The notes: generated by a model not told the origin, from the letters alone. A DNA stretch of 64,000 nt from Closterium sp. Naga37s-1 (GCA_947471745.1 CANJKZ010000952.1:1966001-2030000); one strand, 5' to 3'; counted from the first letter of the stretch, positions 42,725 through 53,639 are shown. Program-made: numbers and translations.

Positions 42725-45430
42725 AGCCGCGCGCGTCAAGCTTTTAAAACTTGACGCCCTGACTTTCGGGTTACCGAGTTTAGAGGAGGCTGAAGTCCGC
42801 GCGACACAATTGAGGTTGTGAACCAATGAGAACACACCCCCTCGCGATGGGAGCCAATGAAATTGAACACAATTGTGTTCCGTCGCAGACCAGGGTTCTG
42901 AAGAACCCGTCTTGCCAACACTCACCCAAAAACTTGAAACAGATTGAGCGCAATTTGGAACTTCAAAACACAAACTAGCACCAGCTGCAGAGTCGTACAA
43001 TAGGCCCACACACATCCCTGGCACACCACGATTGCCCATGGCACACCTGATATCATTTCGACGCCATCACGAGGGAGTATAGTATGCAAGCAGCAAATCT
43101 TACGGTTTAGAATGATGGTCACACGGGAAGTGTCCTGGTTATAGCGCAGAGAGGATAACTCTAAACGGCCGTTGTAACGATGGTCGCGTTCGCCGTCAAG
43201 GCCATGATAATCACAGCCATGGCGGCACGCCGTCGACTGGCCATGTAGCCTCGGGCTGCTCGCCACCTTCGCCCTTACGCGCCGCGTCCCGCCGCGCTGT
43301 GATTCGTCGCGCATAGTTTTATGCCGCGGTGAGAGGTTGCGTGGTGCATCGTTTTTGAATGAACGCGTCGTCGCTCCCAACTACACGGGCGGGTAAAACG
43401 CCGACTCGTCCTTGCATCGGTGGAGCGAATGGCCGGAAATGCGCGCATCGCTTACAAACACGCGCATCGGTTTAGGGTTTCGCGACCAAGTTCGACATGT
43501 GATTGCGAATCAGACACCTCGCCAAGGCTACCAACGCATACCTAATGTCGTGTCCGACAGTTCCTGCCTCAAGACCCCCTCATATCCACCCATCAAATCC
43601 CCCCTTCCCACCTTTCGAATGCGTCCCCACTGTCCCCATGCCCCTTTGCAGCCCTCTCTCCCCGCCGTCTGTCTGTGGAATATGGATGGGGCATCGCTGG
43701 ATTCGGAGAGCGTCACCCCACGCCGTCAACGGCTCGTACGCCCTCCTCTCCCCGCCTTGTTTGTAAGCGTCTCCTTTCCCTCAACCCCTCCCATCTCCAT
43801 CCGAGCCCACCTCTTCCCATCGCCCCTCCCTTATCCTCACCTCCAATCCCTCCTCTCTCCTTCTCTCTCCGTTCCGCCGCAACCACTCATAGCCTACCAT
43901 CGCCTACGCCCCGTATTCTCCTCTCGGTCGTTCCACGCAAGCCGCCCCTCCCCCTCTCCATCATGCACTGCTGTCGTTCTCGTGCCGTGCTCCACGCCGT
44001 CCAGGTTGGCCGGGGGGGCCCCGCGTATGACGGTATATCACCATTTCTCTCTTCCATTCCCCCCTTCCCCTCCTCCTCCCCCCACTATCCCAGGCTTGAC
44101 TCTCCTCCCAACCCAGGCGAGTGGCGATCTGGCGGGCCAAACCATACGAGACAACCAGAGGAAAACAGTGAGCCATCATGACAACAAACACCAAACCACA
44201 CGTCCCCCCTCCTCACGTCCCCACTCCGCCTACACTCCCACTCACCTCCTCACCTCCTCACCTCCTCTCCCCCTGATTTCCACTCCCGTCCCCCTCTCAC
44301 TCCACCCTCCTCCCCAGCAACAGGGTGGGTGAGCAGCGGGCGGAGTGGGGGCCGGTGGGCGAGGAGATGGCGGGCGCATACCGAGCAGCACGTATGCTCG
44401 GCACATGGAAGCGTGGAACCACACGCAACACGAAGGCAATGCTCCCCGCCAAGCGCTGCCTTGGTAGTGCAGTACGCCGCACAATTCGCGCCCGCGGCTG
44501 ACTCAGGATCAGCCGGCCGCGACCGGGGCGGCGGCTGCGGGGGAGGAGAGGCAACTCCATGCGGGTGGTGCGGGCGATCAGGGCTGCGAATGTGCGGTCC
44601 AGGTGCTGCAACGTGAGAATATCTGTGCCGTCCACTACACTACCCTCCCTCACCCCGTGCCACCTGTGCCATCTCTCCTGTTCTCACATTCCCTAGACTT
44701 GCCCCTCCCATCCTGTCCGTGCAGAAGGTAAGGGGTGCCGGATGTGATGGGCAAGTCAAGGGTGGAGCGACATTTTCGTGGGTGCAGGGTTGGAGGGTGC
44801 AGGGTGGGGGGTTGGGTGGGGGGGTTGAATGGTTGGGAGGGTGCAGGGTGGGGGGTGCAGTGGGGGAGGGTGCAGCTGTCATCCGGTTATTGCTCGTGAT
44901 CTCAGGTTTGCACATGCGTCTCACATTGCTGCATGCTCGGCTGCCTGCCATCTGGCCATAGTGCTGCGATATTGCACCCTCCCCCATGGCTCACCACGTG
45001 AAGCCACACACGTGAAGCCCAGTTATCTCATTCCCCATCTGCCCAGCATCTCATTCCCCATCTGCCCAGTTATCTCTTTCCCCATCTGCCCAGTTACCTC
45101 ATTCCCTATCTTCCTTGTCCTTCCTGCACATATCTGCATGGCACAGGGACCAGCCTTCGCGTAACCAGTAGCAGCAACTGTCTGCAGCATGATGTGGACC
45201 TCCAACAGCCAGACCACCCTACATAAATAGTCACGCCAAGCAGTAGATCCATGCTAGTACAACACAGGCTACAAAACTACTCTATTGCATGAGACTTGTG
45301 TTGTTACAAGGTTTAGTTTGAGCATGCTTCAACGGTACTCTATGGACACGCGATAATATAGCCCACTCAATCATCGCAGGGTTGCGACTCCCGGAAAAAA
45401 AGAGAACTAGCGGGCACATGCCTGTGTCTT
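42725..45430. other. Non-coding interior: pyrimidine-rich tract and G-rich tract
   Basis: 43560-44340 is strongly C/T-rich (CCCTCCCC-type), which gives the open frame 43412-44332 without a recognisable domain. 44779-44870 has many GGG runs (GGGTGCAGGGTGGGGGG) capable of G-quadruplex formation on the plus strand. 45024-45110 has three or four repeats of TCATTCCCCATCTGCCCAG. No supported gene. Confidence 0.55.
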
Positions 45431-45450
45431 GCCTAGCAACCTGAAATAAT

Positions 45451-45860
45451 GAGGGTGGATGACAGGGGTAGCAAGGGGAAGTGGGGCGATGACAGGGGTA
45501 GCAAGGGGATGGGTGGATGACAGGGGTAGCAAGGGGATGGGTGGATGACAGGGGTAGCAAGGGGTTGGGTGGATGACAGGGGTAGCAAGGGGATGGGTGG
45601 ATGACAGGGGTAGCAAGGGGAAGTGGGGCGATGACAGGGGTGGCAAGGGGATGGGTGGATTACAGGGGTAGCAAGAGGATGGGTGGATGACAGGGGTAGC
45701 AAGGGGATGAGTGGATGACAGGGGTAGCAAGGGGAAGTGTGGACGACAGGGGTAGCAAGGGGATGGGTGGATGACAGGGGTAGCAAGGGGATGGGTGGAT
45801 GACAGGGGTAGCAAGGGGATGGGTGGATGACAGGGGTAGCAAGGGGATGGGTGGATGAGT
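45451..45860. repeat. 28-bp minisatellite
   Basis: About 15 copies of a unit built on TAGCAAGGGGATGGGTGGAT plus GACAGGGG, with a period of 28 (for example 45499 to 45527). Variants replace GGATGGGTGG with GGAAGTGGGGC. As 28 is not a multiple of three, several frames stay open on the minus strand (45407-45814 and 45433-45786), giving Pro/His/Tyr repeats that are not genes. Confidence 0.95.
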
Positions 45861-46169
45861 GGGCAGGGCGGGTGAGAGTGAGCAGGGTAGGAGAGAGTGG
45901 GCGTGGGAGTGAGCCGGGAAAAGAGGATTGAGCAGAGGGGGAAAGAGAGCTATAAGAGTGAAAATGGGCGAGAGTGGGGGAAAGCGGGGTGAAGAGAGTG
46001 AGCAGGAAGTCAAGGCAGGTATGGAATGTGGATGCAGGTATGGAAAGTGGATGCAGGTATGGAAAGTGGACGCACGTATGGAGAGTGGGTGGGGAAGTTC
46101 AGGCGACGGGAAGGGAAAGGGTAGGCGACGGCCCAGCCTCGCAAGAACGACCCTAAACTCACCTCTCGG

Positions 46170-46746
46170 GGAGGGGGAAGTGGAGGCGACGGGAGGGGGA
46201 AGTGGGGGCGACGGGAGGGGGAAGTGGAGGCGACGGGAGGGGGAAGATCAGGCGAGTGGAGGGGGAAGTGTAGGCGACGGGAGGGGGAAGTGGAGGCGAC
46301 GGGAGGGGGAAGTGGAGGCGACGGGAGGGGGAAGTGGAGGCGACGGGAGGGGGAAGTGGAGGCGACGGGAGGGGGAAGTGGAGGCGACGGGAGGGGGAAG
46401 TGGAGGCGACGGGAGGGGGAAGTGAAGGCGACGGGAGGGGGAAGTGGAGGCGACGGGAGGGGGAAGTGGAGGCGACGGGAGGGGGAAGTGGAGGCGACGG
46501 GAGGGGGAAGTGGAGGCGACGGGAGGGGGAAGTGGAGGCGACGGGAGGGGGAAGTGGAGGCGACGGGAGGGGGAAGTGGAGGCGACGGGAGGGGGAAGTG
46601 GAGGCGACGGGAGGGGGAAGTGGAGGCGACGGGAGGGGGAAGTGGAGGCGACGGGAGGGGGGAGTGGGGGCGACGGGAGGGGGAAGTGGAGGCGACGCGA
46701 GGGAAAAGCGAGGACGACGGGAGGGGGAAGTGGTGGCGACGCGAGG
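46170..46746. repeat. 22-bp minisatellite
   Basis: About 25 nearly identical copies of a 22-base unit GAGGCGACGGGAGGGGGAAG plus TG. Three units make 66 bases, so every frame reads a 22-residue repeat, and all three frames on each strand are open for 160-290 codons. The G-rich strand is quadruplex-prone. No gene is implied. Confidence 0.96.
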
Positions 46747-48102
46747 GAAAGTCCATGTGTGGAGTGTCACGTATTCTCAGGTATCGTTCTCCACCATGCA
46801 CATTTGGAAATGTGTTTGATTTACCGCCGGTTTCCGATTCGTTTTTTAATGCGCCGACGTTCGTGCCCATTGGAGGTTGTGAGGGGCTCTTACGTACCTT
46901 CGCGACCCTCCCTTGGAAGGTCGACGGGCCATAATCTCTATCTCGCCGTCTTTGTCAATATGTTTCTGTGTGTGGCTGACGACCGCTTGTCGTTCTATCC
47001 TTTGTGGCTGTGGTAACCCTAAAATTGTGACAGGTTCGTCGTACGCGGCGGAAGTGTGACTGCAGGCGTTGACTACTTTATTTGGCAGCTACATGCAGTA
47101 TCAAGAACTAGCGGGCCTAATAGGTTGATGCCAGTGAATGCAGGTCGAGGTGTTGTGTGTGTGGTTTGCGCAAGAGATGTGTTGTGTGTTTTTGGCCCGC
47201 AATGTTCTGCTTGCAGTCTGCGACATTTTCTATTGGCCAGTTCTCACATGTTTGACAAGAGGGGTTCGCTAAATAATTCGCGGCATCGCTCACTGGGTGT
47301 GCCTTCTGTCGGCTCCCAACTTTCACTTCACACCCCCTCGCCACCCGACGAACCCCATGGCCAAGCTTTCAAAACTTGTGCAATTTGGGTCAACGGCTTT
47401 AAGTTTACTTGAGATTCATATGCCTACAGCACAGTGTTTTGCAAGAACGAGTTTCCCCGAGCAGTACGGTTTATCGAGGACGATAAACCACTGTGCACCT
47501 CAACCAATCTACCAAGCCTGCACGTGTTTTTTTTCACCAAACTGGACCAATTGCGCAATTATTCGGGTGTTAAAGTCACTTGAACAGTTGAACGGCTGAG
47601 TTGGAGCCATACGATTCGCAAGAATTCAACAGGATTGTTATTTTGAAACTCAAAAGAGACATGACGCGGCATTCTTGCATTCGTTGATGATTGCTCGCAT
47701 TCATTGCTAGCTCAGAGTGTTGAGACCCCTCCCCCGAAACGGTATCGTTGCTTGTTGGGAGTATGCGCCGTTCAGTCTTGTATTGCGTTATTAAATGGCA
47801 GATGTTGTGTGACGTGGGACCATCTCAGCGGCTTGGATATTTAGTAGAAAAATTTCAGGGTTTAGGTCAAGTATGGAGCCGCGAGCAAGACAAAGATTTC
47901 GCGATGGAGTTGCTCGTACAGAAGTGTACATGGAAACATTGTTGTTGCATAACCAGTCGTTTTTAACCACACCGACGTTCACAACTGGCGCGATGTGTCT
48001 TGGGTGGTAAATACATTGTGTCCTACACCAGCTGGACAGAGTAATGTCGATTTTGCAGTCGGAATAACATAGCACAACATTGCTAAGCTGTGCATTGGTA
48101 TC
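46747..48102. other. No recognisable gene; right arm of the inverted repeat pair at 47379-47402
   Basis: The only structural feature is the inverted repeat TGCAATTTGGGTCAACGGCT plus TTAA at 47379-47402, matching 42701-42724. A small perfect hairpin GTTTATCG-AGGA-CGATAAAC lies at about 47469-47488. Frames such as 47056-47412 have no recognisable domain. Confidence 0.55.
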
Positions 48103-49589
48103 TTATAGGGCCCTAATTATTAGCATGAGAGCTTGAACAACTTGATATTGTTTATTTATTAAATGTATGATAAACGCAGGGCGCAGAATCGACCTAGCAC
48201 TAACAAAAGTAAGGCTATTGCCCCAACAGGTGATGTGAAACTCCATTTTTCCAGGCTCATCCCACCGTGGTGTAGACACCTCCTGCAGCCCGTTCGGAGC
48301 CATACTTCTGGGTGCATGTTGATGAGTTGTGGTTAGGCCCCAAGCAAGTTCTGCATCGATAGTTCCCCTTTGGAGCCTCCTTGAGCCTGTACAAAGGGGG
48401 CGACCTGGACCCCTACGTGTGAAGGTAGGAGCATCACACACTCCCTGAGGTACCTGCCATGGGGTTGTCTCTGCCATGAGGGTGTCGATGCATGACCCAG
48501 GGATGGTGTGGGAGTATGTACGACGAAGGTTGAATGTGGTGTAGTAGTCGCTTACATACTCCCAACCGTTCTTGTTTGCGACAGGAAAAGACGCCATGGC
48601 GTGTGCGCCATGCTCTTTCCAATTGCCACACTGACACGTTCCCGCTCTGAGGTTGACGTTGAAGCTTCGTGGGGTGGGAAAGTCCGTACTGCCATTGTTT
48701 ATCACCTCCGCCAGGTACTCGATGTTGGAGACTTTCACTTCGTAGTTCTTGGCATGCTCGCACTTCTGCTCGTAACGTTTTCTCCCCCACTCCGTGAAGT
48801 AGTCGTCCCGGGCTCACGCCTCTTCACGCTGCTCGTGAAACTTCTCCACGTTGTAGTTCCACATCGGTGCTAGCAAATAGGCGGGTGGTAGATTCCGGAT
48901 GGATTTCACAGCCCTGTTGATGGACTCCGTCATGTTGCTCGTGTAAATGCCGAATCGCCTTGTGGGTGCCACCGAGCGAGCCCACTGCTTCTCGTACACC
49001 CAGATTATGTTCTGTCTGGCACTGTAGTCACCTCGCAAGCTAGTACGGACCCGCACACCATCCTCCCCGTCCTCCAACGAGTCTTCTTCGACGACTGTCG
49101 CCTCGTCCTCTACCACGCTCGGCATCTCATCAGTGTTGTTTCCACTTGACGGCCCCATATCAACGGCGGGAGGTGGAGGGACGCGGGTTGATGCAACCCT
49201 GGGTGTTATGACTCCTGGCACCGCGGCTGTGAGCAAGATGTTGTCAATGTTGAAGCACGCAGCTGTTCCATGCCATCCACTAGGCACAACGATCGGTGCA
49301 GACTGTCGAAGTGGATGCGGCCACTGAACTGAAGTTGATGGTGCACCTGCTTTAGAAGGGGGGTTATTGTTCAATGTACACCGTGATTGGGGGGAGCTGG
49401 TGTGCTTTGCACTGTAAATGCATAGCATGTATAAGAATCGAAGAACTCTGGCATGTGCGGTCTGGGGTAGTGGTTTTTGTTCGTTTGTTTATGGCGCATG
49501 AATGTTAATGAACGTGGGACATATGCATAACAAGTTAACGCATAGATACAAACATATGGTCATACCGTGAGAACAAGGCGATGTAGGTC

Positions 49590-49830
49590 CTGGTGTTGCA
49601 GAAGGCCGTGAAGCTGCAGATGGTCCAGGTGCTGCAGAAGGGCCGGGTGCTTTGGATGGTCTTGGTGCTGCGGATGGGCGGGGCGCAGCGGATGGTCCTG
49701 GTGCTGCAGAAGGGCCGGGCGCTTCGGATGGTCCTGGTGCTGCGGATGGGCGTGGTGCAGCGGATGGGCCTGGTGCTACAGATGGGCCGGGCGCTGTGGA
49801 AGGACCTCGTGCTGCGGCTTCGTGGGGTCC
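49590..49830 (-). repeat. 18-bp repeats coding for (PGPSAA)n inside the MULE gene
   Basis: About 13 imperfect 18-base units (GGTGCTGCGGATGGGCGG type) give PGPSAA or PRPSAA repeats on the minus strand. They sit in the middle of the transposase gene after the CGWHM block, where known MULE transposases have no such repeat. Confidence 0.85.
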
Positions 49831-50725
49831 ACCAGGTTGTGCAGATGGGCGTCCTGCACCGCTTTGTCTGTGTCGCGTGCCGCGGGGGCGCGTCTGTGAT
49901 GCACGGGCACGCCTCCGTGCGTCTTCCGCTTTCGCCGTGAGGTTGTTGGCGGTCACGCATGTCAGGCGTGTTTGCTGAATGTTTCGTTGCCGGATCCGAA
50001 AACCTTTAAGTGGCGTGGGGTTTGGGCCCTGCGTGTTGGATGCTGGTGAAGGACCGTAGAGGTAAGTCGTGAGTAGAGGATGAGAAATCAGGAGAGCGGC
50101 CTTAAGTTCGTCGTACTTCTTCAAAGTCCTTGCTGTCAACAGCCGCCAGAACTTGTCCCTGGACGTTTTCACGAACCGCTTCATGTGCCACCCGCAAAAG
50201 TAGTGCGCCACCTTCTCGAGAAAGACGTCTTTCACCGCCGGAATGAGCCCCTTGTCACGGTCGTTGATGATGGCGGCGTCGTCCCGTCCCTTCCAGTCGG
50301 GACAGTGCACATAAAAAAGCCGGCAGAACCAAGTCCATGTGTCCTTGGTCTCGCTTTCAACAAGCGCCAGCGCGAGTGGGATGATCTGTTGATTCCCATC
50401 CATTGCCGTGGCATATAGCAGAGTCGCTTTCTGAGCACGGATAAAAAAGGTCACGTCCAGCGCGACAACAGGCCTGCAAGTCTTCAGAGCTTCGCGGGTT
50501 GCGCTCGGCGCCATGAAAAGGCGGAGGAATTCGTGATTGTACGTGAGTAGCTTGACAGTGGCTCCGTCATCTATTTGGTGAATCCATTCTTGCAACGAGG
50601 CTATGTACCGGAACGACTCGCACCAATCGCTGAATTGCTGCTCTGTGATCCCAACCTTCAGCCTCTGCACTTGGAATGGTTGGTTGGGATCGGAACATGA
50701 GCCGCACCTCCACAAAAGCGATATT

Positions 50726-50770
50726 CTAGGCGGTTGAAACATGTGTGGTGTAACAAGGATGTACGCTCAC
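50726..50770 (-). other. Putative 45-bp GT-AG intron in the MULE gene
   Basis: On the minus strand the sequence starts GTGAGC and ends CCGCCTAG. Removing it joins two frames in register (NNPYR to ISLLW) that are otherwise separated by a stop. Very short, so a frameshift remains an alternative. Confidence 0.55.
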
Positions 50771-51292
50771 CGGTAAGGGTTGTTGTATGTTAACTTCGGA
50801 CCAGAGCAGGCCTGAATTTGCTTGGCGTAGTCCCACAGGGCATTGAAAGGCGCAGCACGGGCGAAGTTGCCGAATTTAAGCCAAAGGTACTTCCTCTTGC
50901 TACCCATTCCCGACCACCATCGCGCTCGGTAGACGCGGTCGCATGTGTGCTCCTTGGAATTGGACAGTTGGACTATTTGCCACAGCCCGTTACGCTCGAT
51001 GCGAGCGTAACTGCAACGACAGGGACAGTCAGGCTCCAAAACCAGCCTCCGACTCTCGCACAAGGCCAACGCCGAAGCCTTCCTGGTAGACTTCATGTAA
51101 AAACCGTATCGATGTACCACGGCGTCATCAAGCAAGGCAAAGAGGCAATGATCTCGTGATGAGTACCAGCACCCCCTACCAAATGGCAGCGATGTCATTG
51201 ATAGAAGGTCCCTCTTCGGGCTCAAAATCAACGTCGAAATTCTCTAGTATGATGTCATACATATCTTGCCCTCTTGGCGGTGGTTCCGCCAT

Positions 51293-52150
51293 TGTGATTC
51301 TGCCACTACAGCTATGTTTGCCACATGCATTATTTAGGTGTTAAATAAACCCATGGTATTTTTGGCCCGCGATGCGAAGGCTTGTTTGAACGGCAGAATG
51401 AACGGCATTCTGAGTTGATGAAGAGTGGACACGAAATCCCTGACATATGCCAGCACAGCAAAGAACAACGCCAACAATTCACCTGTCAGACCCTGTTGGC
51501 AGAATACAGGCGGTGGGTGTGACCATGGAGTTTCGAAAGGAGTAGCGGTGACAGAGTTGTGTTCCTAGTGTACGCGCGTTTCTTAACAAGAAATGAACAC
51601 AAAGAAACAAATCATGACATGACATGTGGCCTACAATTACACATACAACGGACAACGAATGTTAACAGTGGAGAAAATTGCAAACTCAGCAAGTCGTATG
51701 TGGTCCAGCTTGACGTGTCGGTCGCAAGTATACGCACGTGGCAGCGTGTCCATAACGAGAGTATAGAGCCGAGGCGCCCAACGCACTGAACACTTGAAAA
51801 GATCGCGGATTTTTTTATCAGTACAGTAATAACCCTCAAACCAATCGTCACGCGACACGTTTAACTCCTCACACCTCGACTGTCTGATACAGTGAACCGA
51901 AGCACACTGTCGAACGTGTTCGAACCAACATTCCACAATGTCAGGAACGAAATGACAAATCGGTTAACACTGCGTAGTAGTAAGGTTCCACGTCAAACTG
52001 CAAACTGCCCACCGAAAAAATGGCAACCCGAAAAAACAAGCATAAAAAAATTTATATAAACCGAAATAAGGCGAGCACGCAAATCGGGTGATGAAAGGTG
52101 GATTGAATACATTTTGGGTAAAAAACAAAAAAAGGAGCGCGATATAAAAA
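51293..52150. other. Upstream region of the MULE gene and junction to the Gypsy-1 leader
   Basis: No gene is supported. From about 52150 to 52295 the minus strand resembles the Gypsy-2 leader (TTTAAAAACCGCCGGGGGCG against TTAAAAAACCGCGGGGGCG at 28975), so the foreign 17-kb segment ends somewhere between 51.95 and 52.15 kb. The exact joint and any target duplication could not be found. Confidence 0.55.
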
Positions 52151-52280
52151 ATTCCCGACGCCCAAGCCCGTGCCGCGGTAATTCTTTCGATTTCAACGTA
52201 CCAGAATCGGCGTGGTAGTGGTCGCCCCCGGCGGTTTTTAAAGACTGAGAATTAGCGAGCTAAAAGTCGTGTGTAAGCAA

Positions 52281-52293
52281 GCTCTGATTACCA
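52281..52293 (-). other. Gypsy-1 primer-binding site
   Basis: The minus strand reads TGGTAATCAGAGC, two bases inside the 5' LTR, identical to Gypsy-2 at 28923-28935. Confidence 0.78.
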
Positions 52294-52295
52294 AG

Positions 52296-52661
52296 TGTGA
52301 GGATCGAGACTCTAGCTCAGAAAGTAAATTATGATCACCTAAGTACAACACGAGGCTATATATAGGCACGAAACAAGGCATGTAACCCGGGTATTACTAG
52401 AAGGTTCCGAGCATCTAGAAGTGACGGGAACGGGACCTTCCCGGATTTGGTAGAAGAATTCGGTGATAGTCACGTGCACGCAAAGTCACTCGAGATAGCT
52501 CTAGAAACTATAGTAATTCGGTGCACACAATCCTAGACGGTGCTATAACTATATTAACTATAGTAAAAGCAACGAACTAGGAAATAAGCACAAACTGCAA
52601 AATTCAAAATAGAACATACGAATAAGTAAGAACGGGTAAGAACGAACGCCGTACTCTCACA
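52296..52661 (-). repeat. Gypsy-1 5' LTR (366 bp)
   Basis: Starts TGTGAGGATCGAG and ends CGTACTCTCACA on the plus strand, followed by TAGCC. Partner of 18220-18565. A CTATATATAG motif near 52352 may be the TATA box for minus-strand transcription. Confidence 0.9.
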
Positions 52662-52666
52662 TAGCC

Positions 52667-53510
52667 TGTGCTTCGCCTGCACCCGGGGTTGCGAGTTCGC
52701 CTCCAACCGCCTTGGCCAGTTCTGTTGTGCGGAGAGCATCACCTAGATGTACTCGCATCAAAATATGTAGCTGAGCATCGCATTTGCTTGGTCATGGAAA
52801 TCGCTTGTACCTCCATGATTAATGTAGTGCCCCCATTTTCTGTGGCTCTTTTATAGTCTGCTACACCGCGGACCAGCTTAACCCGTGGCCGAGGTCTAAC
52901 GGTCGCCGGTCTCACCAAACCTCCTTTGGACTGGGTCTCATGGTGCTGTGGCTGCATGTTGCGTCTATGGATGCCTTACGCACGTCCGCGATCTTTGACG
53001 CACTTGGCTGGCTGCTCTAGCACCCTTCGTCTCACTGTTTCCTCCACTTTCGTGACATCACCTTGGACGAGTCTCGGCCCCACTCCTCCGCTTGCTCCCA
53101 TGCCCCCGCATCCTGCTCCCTTGGGTGTGTCACACGTCACCCCCCTTCCCTCGGTTGGGCCTACAGGGGAGTCTGCTGACTCTCGAGGCTCGGTACGTGT
53201 AGGTGCGCCCCTTGTGTCAGCCCCTTTGCCACCTCCCTCCCGTCCTCCGCCCCCTCTGCAGCCATTGCTGTGGTCTTTGCCGTCACCGTCGTCGTCCTCA
53301 CAGCTGCCACTGCAACCTTCGTTGCCGTCGCAGCCGGTCAGTGTGGACTCTGGGGGTGCTGCAGGTAGGCATGTTGGTTCTGGGGGCGTTGTTGCTGGGG
53401 GTGCCGGCTCTGAGGGTGTTCGTTTTGGAGATGCTGGCGCTGGGAGAGCTAGCTCTAAGGGTGTTGCCGTTGAGCGCGCTAGTTCTGGGGGTGCTGCCGC
53501 AGGGGGTACA
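52667..53510 (+). pseudogene. Copia-3 relic, 3' part (rest of integrase and linker)
   Basis: Continues the integrase where 18219 stops: GTGCTTCGCCTGCAC codes for the LRLH before the second Asp block, then GCGAGTTCGCCTCC (EFAS), CATCGCATTTGCTTGGTCAT (HRICLVM) and CCCCCATTTTCTGTGGC (PHFLW). A decayed integrase end and the Ser/Pro, then Gly/Ala-rich linker (SGGAAGRHVGSGG, VERASSGGAAAGG) run to about 53510. RT and RNase H are absent. Many stops. The open stretch 52926-53555 is only the linker. Confidence 0.8.
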
Positions 53511-53639
53511 GAAAAAGACGCAGACAATCAGCGATATCTAGGAAAAAAAATCTGAAAATTCAAAGTTGGTACAAAAACATATGCTGAGAATTATGTGTAT
53601 GGTTTTCTTTTTAGGCAGTAGTACAAACTCAGTGTAACA

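Larger units (their letters stand above)
48103..51292 (-). pseudogene. Mutator-like (MULE) transposase gene, probably defective
   Basis: Minus strand. An acidic N-terminal exon (MAEPPPRGQDMYDIILENFD) starts at 51292. A MuDR-type DNA-binding region lies at 50767-51170 (LFALLDDAVVHRYGFYMKS, CPCRCSYARI, KEHTCDR). A 45-base GT-AG intron at 50726-50770 joins YNNPYR to ISLLWRCG. The transposase core shows Asp in ALDVTFF (50457), the second Asp in NDRDKG (about 50260) and FCGWHMKRF (about 50190). The third acidic residue is likely in SNMTESINRAVK (about 48920). A SWIM-like finger near 48600-48640 reads CQCGNWKEHGAHAMA; family members have a further Cys before the His, so a ligand is missing. Between core and C-terminal half lies a basic and Pro/Ala/Gly/Ser-repeat insert (about 49060-49980), perhaps partly intronic. 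Frame changes near 51170, 49050 and 48780 argue for a pseudogene. Confidence 0.8.
18220..52661 (-). mobile_element. Gypsy-1, Ty3/gypsy chromovirus inflated to 34.4 kb by nested insertions
   Basis: The LTRs at 18220-18565 and 52296-52661 both start TGTGAGGATCGAG and end GTACTCTCACA on the plus strand. They are flanked by TAGCC at 18215-18219 and 52662-52666. Copia-3 integrase coding sequence breaks at one side and resumes at the other. Own sequence inside, in minus-strand order: primer site 52281-52293, leader to about 52150, gag and protease about 35050-33049, protease rest 28557-27744, RT, RNase H, integrase and chromodomain 21175-18580, polypurine tract, LTR. Interrupted by about 17 kb of other DNA, by Gypsy-2 and by Copia-4. 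The LTRs differ by more than 20 bp of indels plus substitutions, so this is older than its guests. Confidence 0.88.

Noticed and set aside
43412..44332. 306-codon Pro/Ser-rich frame
   Set aside because: Pyrimidine-rich tract with other frames open in parallel; no recognisable domain, start context or splice structure.
45407..47016. Overlapping frames of 100-290 codons on both strands
   Set aside because: They arise from the 28-bp and 22-bp minisatellites, whose units lack stops in most frames; no domain, no codon bias.
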